Below are positions 59,607 to 64,000 of a stretch of 64,000 nt of DNA, piece by piece. The notes below the pieces were generated by a model, which was not told where the DNA came from, searched no databases, and saw only the letters and a list, made by a program, of their open reading frames with translations. The stretch comes from Lithospermum erythrorhizon. Lineage: Eukaryota; Streptophyta; Magnoliopsida; Boraginales; Boraginaceae. The translations under genes were made by a program, and so were the position numbers. Location of the stretch: contig JADFUC010000776.1 of the NCBI GenBank assembly GCA_019722365.1, forward strand, positions 186,001 through 250,000, read 5' to 3'. Every line of letters starts with the position of its first letter. Position 1 is the stretch's first letter.

Positions 59607-61998
59607 ATGGTGTCTTCAGCTTCTTCCCTCAACTTCCTTTCCCTAACTCCTCAAACCCTTTATTCCTCCAAACCAAACACGCCCTTATCCACTCTCTCAC
59701 TCCCCTTTTCTTTTTCTGCTCTCAAACTCACAACACCATTAACTATGAAGCCTTTTCTTGAGTCCCGTTTGGTACGCAATGTTGCAGTTTCATCTGAGTT
59801 TAACCCTGTTGAAGAAGATGCAGAAGGGGGCATTTTTTATGAAGAGGGTGCTGAAGTGGCTTCGTTTTCACCTGACCTTCAGATTTTTGTGGGGAATTTG
59901 CCGTTCAGTGTTGATAGTAGTGCTCTTGCTGGACTTTTTGGGAGGGCTGGAACTGTTGAAATGGTTGAGGTAATAATTTTTTTTTACTTTTTTGGATAAA
60001 CCCTTTTGAGGGTCTTGCAATTTAGTACCTCTACTTCATAAAGATTGTGAATTTTTGAATTTTGATGGTTGTTTGAATATTTGTGTATGTGTTGTATAAT
60101 ATTTGGTGAAAAATGTATCGGAAATTTTCTAGTTTTGAATTTTGATGGTTCCTTGAATATTTGTGTATGTGTTGTATAATATTTGGTGAAAACGTATCGA
60201 AGATTGTGTAGTTTTGAATTTTGATGGTTGGTTGAATATTTTTGTATTTGTTGTATGTTGTATAATATTTGGTGAAAAATGTATCAAAGATTGTATAGTT
60301 TTGAATTTTGATGGTTGCTTGAATATTTTTGTATGTGTTGTATAATATTTGGTGAAAATTGTACTCTTTTGGATAAACCCTTTTTAGGGTCTTGCAAATT
60401 ACTTACTTTATTGCAAAAATATTGTATAGTTTTGAATTTTGATGGTTGGTTAAATATTTTTTGTGTGTATTGTGTTTATGTGTTATAATTGGTGAAAATT
60501 GTACCAAAGATAGTATCTCTAACATAATTTACTCTGTAAATTTATAAATTGTTTTGAATTTTGATGGTTGCTTAAATATTTTTTGCATGTATTCTCCAAC
60601 ATGTGGTGAAAATGTATTAAAGATAGTACTTTGCACATAATTTAAATCTGTTTTTATGTGTGTCAATTCAACATCAACATATCTGAATGACTTTGAAGAG
60701 TGTCTCCCACCTAAGTGGGGTACAAGGGTAAGGGTAGGGGGTTGGATAGTACTGTTTCCGAATTGACCCAAAAGTGAAGTACAAACACTATATACGACTT
60801 CACAAAAGATAAGAAGCGTATGTGTGTCAATGATGAGTGAAAATTTTGTTAATATTGACATTTAAAAATAAAAAATCGATCTTTCTGTTGTAGAGGTAGT
60901 GTTTGTTTATCCTTTGTTGGGTTTACTTATCGATATGTGTACAATGGTTCACAGAAGTTGCATTATAGTTAATTCTGCATTAGTAAAACAAAAAGATTGA
61001 TTTTTTTATATAAATGTTTACTGCAGGTGATATATGACAAGGTGACTGGAAGAAGCAGAGGTTTTGGTTTTGTTACTATGTCTTCTGTTGAGGAAGTTCA
61101 GGCAGCTGTTCAGCAATTTAATGGATATGTAAGTTTGAGAGTTTGCAATCTTAAGTTGCATATTTATCTCATATGCCTATTTTTCTAATAGTAATATTGC
61201 TATAGGAATGTGGATACAATACAATACTAATGCTTATAGTTGAAACAAAAGGTTGGTCTGATGTGGTTCTGATAGTGAATTACTTTATGTGGACTATTTG
61301 AATTGTTTAGTTTCTTCAGGAGGAAAGAATGAACTCTGAATATTACGTTTTGAAGAGTTATGTTTGCATATATGTGGCATATAAACAAACTGGCATATAT
61401 TGTTTCACATCATGCCAATATTTTGCATACGCCTTAACATCGAAGACATAAAATTTACAAAAAATGTTTTTCCTTTTGTTAGGAACTTGATGGAAGGGAA
61501 TTGAGGGTAAATTCTGGACCACCACCTCCTAAGAGGGACAATTTTGCTTCCAGAGATTTTTCTTCTGGAGGATCAAGGGGGTTCTCAGGAGGCTTCAATA
61601 GTGACAATCGTGTGTATGTCGGAAACCTTTCTTGGGGTGTTGACGATCTTGCACTTCAAAACTTATTCCGTGAACAAGGAAAGGTCATGGAGGCCAGGGT
61701 GGTTTATGACAGAGAGAGTGGTAGATCAAGAGGTTTTGGATTCGTGACATTCAGTTCTGCTGAAGAGGTCAATAGTGCCGTTGAAGCTTTGGACGGTACT
61801 GTAAGTCTACTGATCCCTAATCTTTGTCCGTGCACTCGTTTTTCATTTGCATTTAGCTATTGCTCTAGTATTCTTATAGGTTATTAACGAGTAAGATCAT
61901 ACAACGTGTCTTATATTATTGTGTTTATGATGTAGGACCTAGATGGGAGGACAATCCGAGTGAGCCCTGCTGAGGCCCGCCAAAGGCGTCAATTTTAA
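59607..61998 (+). CDS. Chloroplast ribonucleoprotein with two RRMs (CP29/CP28-like)
   Basis: Exons 59607-59969, 61027-61128, 61483-61800 and 61936-61998, all GT-AG and phase 0, giving 281 residues. cpRNPs bind chloroplast mRNAs in the stroma and affect their editing, processing and stability. The first about 60 residues are Ser/Thr/Leu-rich with few acids, as in a chloroplast transit peptide; a short acidic stretch (EEDAEGG, EEGAEV) follows. RRM1 (about 96-175) has RNP2 IFVGNLPFSV and RNP1 RSRGFGFVTM. A Gly/Ser-rich linker (SSGGSRGFSGGF) leads to RRM2 (about 197-275) with RNP2 VYVGNLSWGV and RNP1 RSRGFGFVTF. The C-terminus is EARQRRQF. I start at the ATG at 59607 because the upstream in-frame ATG (59484) lies before the TATA box. 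Confidence 0.93.
59989..60620 (+). repeat. Intronic minisatellite in cpRNP intron 1
   Basis: Six copies of TTTTGAATTTTGATGGTTG-type units begin near 60054, 60133, 60211, 60299, 60430 and 60551. The first four are about 80-88 bp apart and carry 'gtgttgtataatatttggtgaaaa'. A second word, 'ttttggataaaccctttt.agggtcttgcaa', precedes the array at 59989 and recurs at 60366, so there is a higher-order unit of about 375 bp. Confidence 0.8.
60693..60813 (+). repeat. Dispersed repeat, copy 2, in cpRNP intron 1
   Basis: Contains 'actgtttccgaattgaccca' and 'aacactatatacgacttcac', matching copy 1 at 14235-14325. It is preceded by 'ctcccacctaagtggggta' and 'agggtaagggtaggggg'. Confidence 0.5.
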
Positions 61999-63369
61999 GT
62001 TGCTATTAAAGGCTTTCTTCAATTATGAACAACTTGGTGTAGGTATTTGCTTGACTTCAGCTTTCTGCCACTTCATGTGAGAGTATAGGCGATTCTTTTC
62101 ACTAGTTTTATAAGGAGTCGTCAATGTTTAACTTTGGCCTGAATAATCTCCACAATTTGTAATAGGTTGAAGAGATGCTGAATTTTTGAAGGGGAAATCA
62201 AAGATGATCCTATTGTTGATCATAAATCCAAGGTCCAAGCTCCTGATGATGACAGAATGTGGCAACTTATTTACAATATATGTCGTCTATATATGCTTCA
62301 CCAGATCTTATGTTATGTAGCTTAGTGCTTTTGATGTGAGTGGATGGTTTTTTTGTTTAATCTATGTTAAGAAACTTATTGAGTAAAATTTTATATGCAT
62401 GAAAAAATTTGCTTCCTTGCTGGACTACTAATTTATAGGATCTAAGCACTCTTTGTACCGGGATACGTACTCGTTACTCGTCGAGTGTGAAAGCACTCAA
62501 ATGATGTTGGTGTATGATATTTCAAGAATTGTTGCGTCTAAGCGCCAACTCTTTGCATGGGTTAGATCCTCAATTTACCTTGCATGAAATGAATTTAAGA
62601 CCTCTATAAGGAAGATCTTAAGTGTAAGGGTTATAACGAATGCGATTTAGACAAGAAATTATGTAAAGTACAGAAAATAAAGAACATTAAGATTTAGTTG
62701 GTATTGCTAATGATGTGTTAGGACTAATCTACGAGCTCCAAGCCATCAAAAATTTTACTATAATGGGGAAGAAACAAATAACAAGCTTTAATTGAAATAG
62801 TTGAACTAATGTTAATAAGAGTCTTACGAAATTTCAAGCTATTTGGTACAGTAAATAATCTATATACATATCTCATATATATAGGCTAAGTCAGAGACAA
62901 AATATTTTGGCTCGTTCGATGCAGTATATTCAAGTCAAATGCAACAGTAAGATACTGCTCCGATGAACGGCCCTAACTTATCGATAAGAGTCACTTTTGA
63001 GTTGCTAGTTAAATGATACCATTAGATACAACAATAATTCAATTATTCTTTGTCTCAAGCTTTGCATATCACAAAAGTGAATACAGTGAAACTATGAACC
63101 CACATGACTGGTGATTTGGTTTGATAATAAGTTTGGCACTCTATTGTAAAGATAGATGTCAAGGTTTAAATCTTACCATCATATATTTCCAATAAATAAA
63201 ATAAAACAATCCACTAGACAAAATAAAATATTCAAACCACAAAAGTCAGCTAATTATTCAACCGGATCGGTTATTCACTACTGCTAGTCTGCAAGGAGTG
63301 CTAGCTATTATTACAAAAACTGGAACAGAAACCTAGTGTTATTATCTTAATTAGTTGAATGATATTTTC
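61999..63369. other. Spacer between cpRNP and NPH3 genes
   Basis: 3' flanks of two convergent genes. No other feature recognised. Confidence 0.45.
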
Positions 63370-63843
63370 TTAACATGGTTGCTCATGTTCAAGAACATTG
63401 TTCTCATTTCTTGATGCTGCCTTTGCATTCATTGCACATGGTGTATTGCGCACTATACATGGCTTTCTCCTGCAGAATAAGCTCCAACTCTTTTTCTTTC
63501 CTAGCTTATTGAACTCATGTTTTATGCGCTCGCACTCCTTTTCTAGATCGCTCACAGGATCTTTGGGATCCTGTATGGCACGAGTATGATTCAACTCGTT
63601 GTTTTTAGAGGTTGCGATAACTCCACTTGGATCCTGTATGTTGTCAGGATTGTCTCCAACAAAGAACCAACTGGTGATGGATGTTCTCAATCGAAGTTGT
63701 TCGAAGAACAGAACTTGAACAATCACCCTGAGAGGTAGCCTTTCATTTTTTGCTGCATGAGTGCTAGCTTCTGCTGATAGTTTTTGACTGTTCATGAGTC
63801 TGCATATCTGCTCCCTCTCTGCTTCTGTGAGCCAAGGATGTGC
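63370..63843 (-). CDS. NPH3/RPT2-family protein, last exon only (partial)
   Basis: The last exon gives 157 residues; an acceptor (ACTACAG) lies at its right edge and the rest of the gene is beyond the window. NPH3-family proteins act at the plasma membrane in phototropin signalling or auxin-transporter control, some as CUL3 adaptors. Seen: the NPH3-domain end AHPWLTEAEREQICRLMNSQ, KLSAEASTHAAKNERLPLRV and IVQVLFFEQLRLR. This is followed by the variable C-terminal region, including a coiled-coil-like stretch (VSDLEKECERIKHEFNKLG) and a basic KKKSWSLFCRRKPC segment. Which subfamily (DOT3-like or other) cannot be settled from this piece. The open frame extends 8 codons right of the acceptor, but I treat those as intron. 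Confidence 0.88.
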   Translation of the reverse strand, partial: AHPWLTEAEREQICRLMNSQKLSAEASTHAAKNERLPLRVIVQVLFFEQLRLRTSITSWFFVGDNPDNIQDPSGVIATSKNNELNHTRAIQDPKDPVSDLEKECERIKHEFNKLGKKKSWSLFCRRKPCIVRNTPCAMNAKAASRNENNVLEHEQPC

Positions 63844-64000
63844 CTGTAGTATGTTATGAATAATCAATTAGATAGAACATCAAACATGTCCACTTAGTTA
63901 GGGTGTTGTGTTAGGACCTAGAAGTTCTGATTGATTCAACTAAGTAAGTACTATTGAGTTGTAGCTTATTGTCTTCTTTCCTTGCATCTATGTGAATGGC
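63844..64000 (-). other. NPH3-gene intron, running off the window
   Basis: No coding continuation of NPH3 is seen up to the window edge, so the preceding exon must lie outside. Confidence 0.55.

Overview
This is nuclear DNA from a flowering plant, almost certainly a eudicot. The genes are sparse and intron-bearing, the spacers are long and AT-rich, and the proteins are plant-specific (phenylalanine ammonia-lyase, a family-1 glycosyltransferase with a PSPG box, a TCP factor, a SAUR, NPH3, PPR and chloroplast RNA-binding proteins). The species cannot be fixed from the sequence alone. No bacterial features or CRISPR arrays were seen.

Layout: TAF8 (0.7-1.9 kb, +) lies behind a degenerate tandem repeat. 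A broken UGT N-terminus (2.5 kb) precedes an intact two-exon UGT86A-like glycosyltransferase (2.8-4.4 kb, +). A MITE-rich spacer leads to a divergent TCP11-like gene (8.9-9.7 kb, +). A PCRK-type receptor-like cytoplasmic kinase (11.2-13.7 kb, -) carries a reading-frame break in its last exon. From 15 to 31 kb there are no genes I can support; it holds a decayed CACTA transposon (about 22.8-26.45 kb), a LINE fragment (28.1-28.5 kb), MITEs and (TA)n tracts. Next come a SAUR (31.2 kb, +), a multi-pass membrane protein (32.7-34.0 kb, -), adenosine kinase in 12 exons (36.6-39.6 kb, -) and PAL in two exons (40.8-44.0 kb, -) with several AC elements upstream. From 44.5 to 56.5 kb there is mostly repeat DNA: a fold-back element holding a gene fragment (45.1-45.7 kb), a 62-residue Pro-rich membrane microprotein (50.9 kb, -), and a 3.6 kb segment bounded by diverged direct repeats. 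A dead PPR gene interrupted by an LTR-type insertion (56.6-58.1 kb) precedes a two-RRM chloroplast ribonucleoprotein (59.6-62.0 kb, +). The last exon of an NPH3-family gene (63.4-63.8 kb, -) runs off the right edge.

How the genes relate: these are not a pathway cluster. The gene order looks like an old conserved eudicot block. As I recall the Arabidopsis map, UGT86A1, TCP11, a SAUR, a small membrane-protein gene, PAL1 and a CP29/PPR pair lie along one stretch of chromosome 2 (At2g36970 to At2g37230), and ADK-SAUR-PCRK lie together in two other places (At5g03300-03320; At3g09820-09830). This window carries the union of both sets in compatible order, spread out by transposons.

I see no convincing undescribed biological system. 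The points most worth checking are the two non-canonical ADK splice sites, the kinase frame break, the gene fragment inside a fold-back element, the clean 5-bp target duplication around the LTR insertion in the PPR gene, and the repeat array whose last unit supplies the TAF8 start codon.
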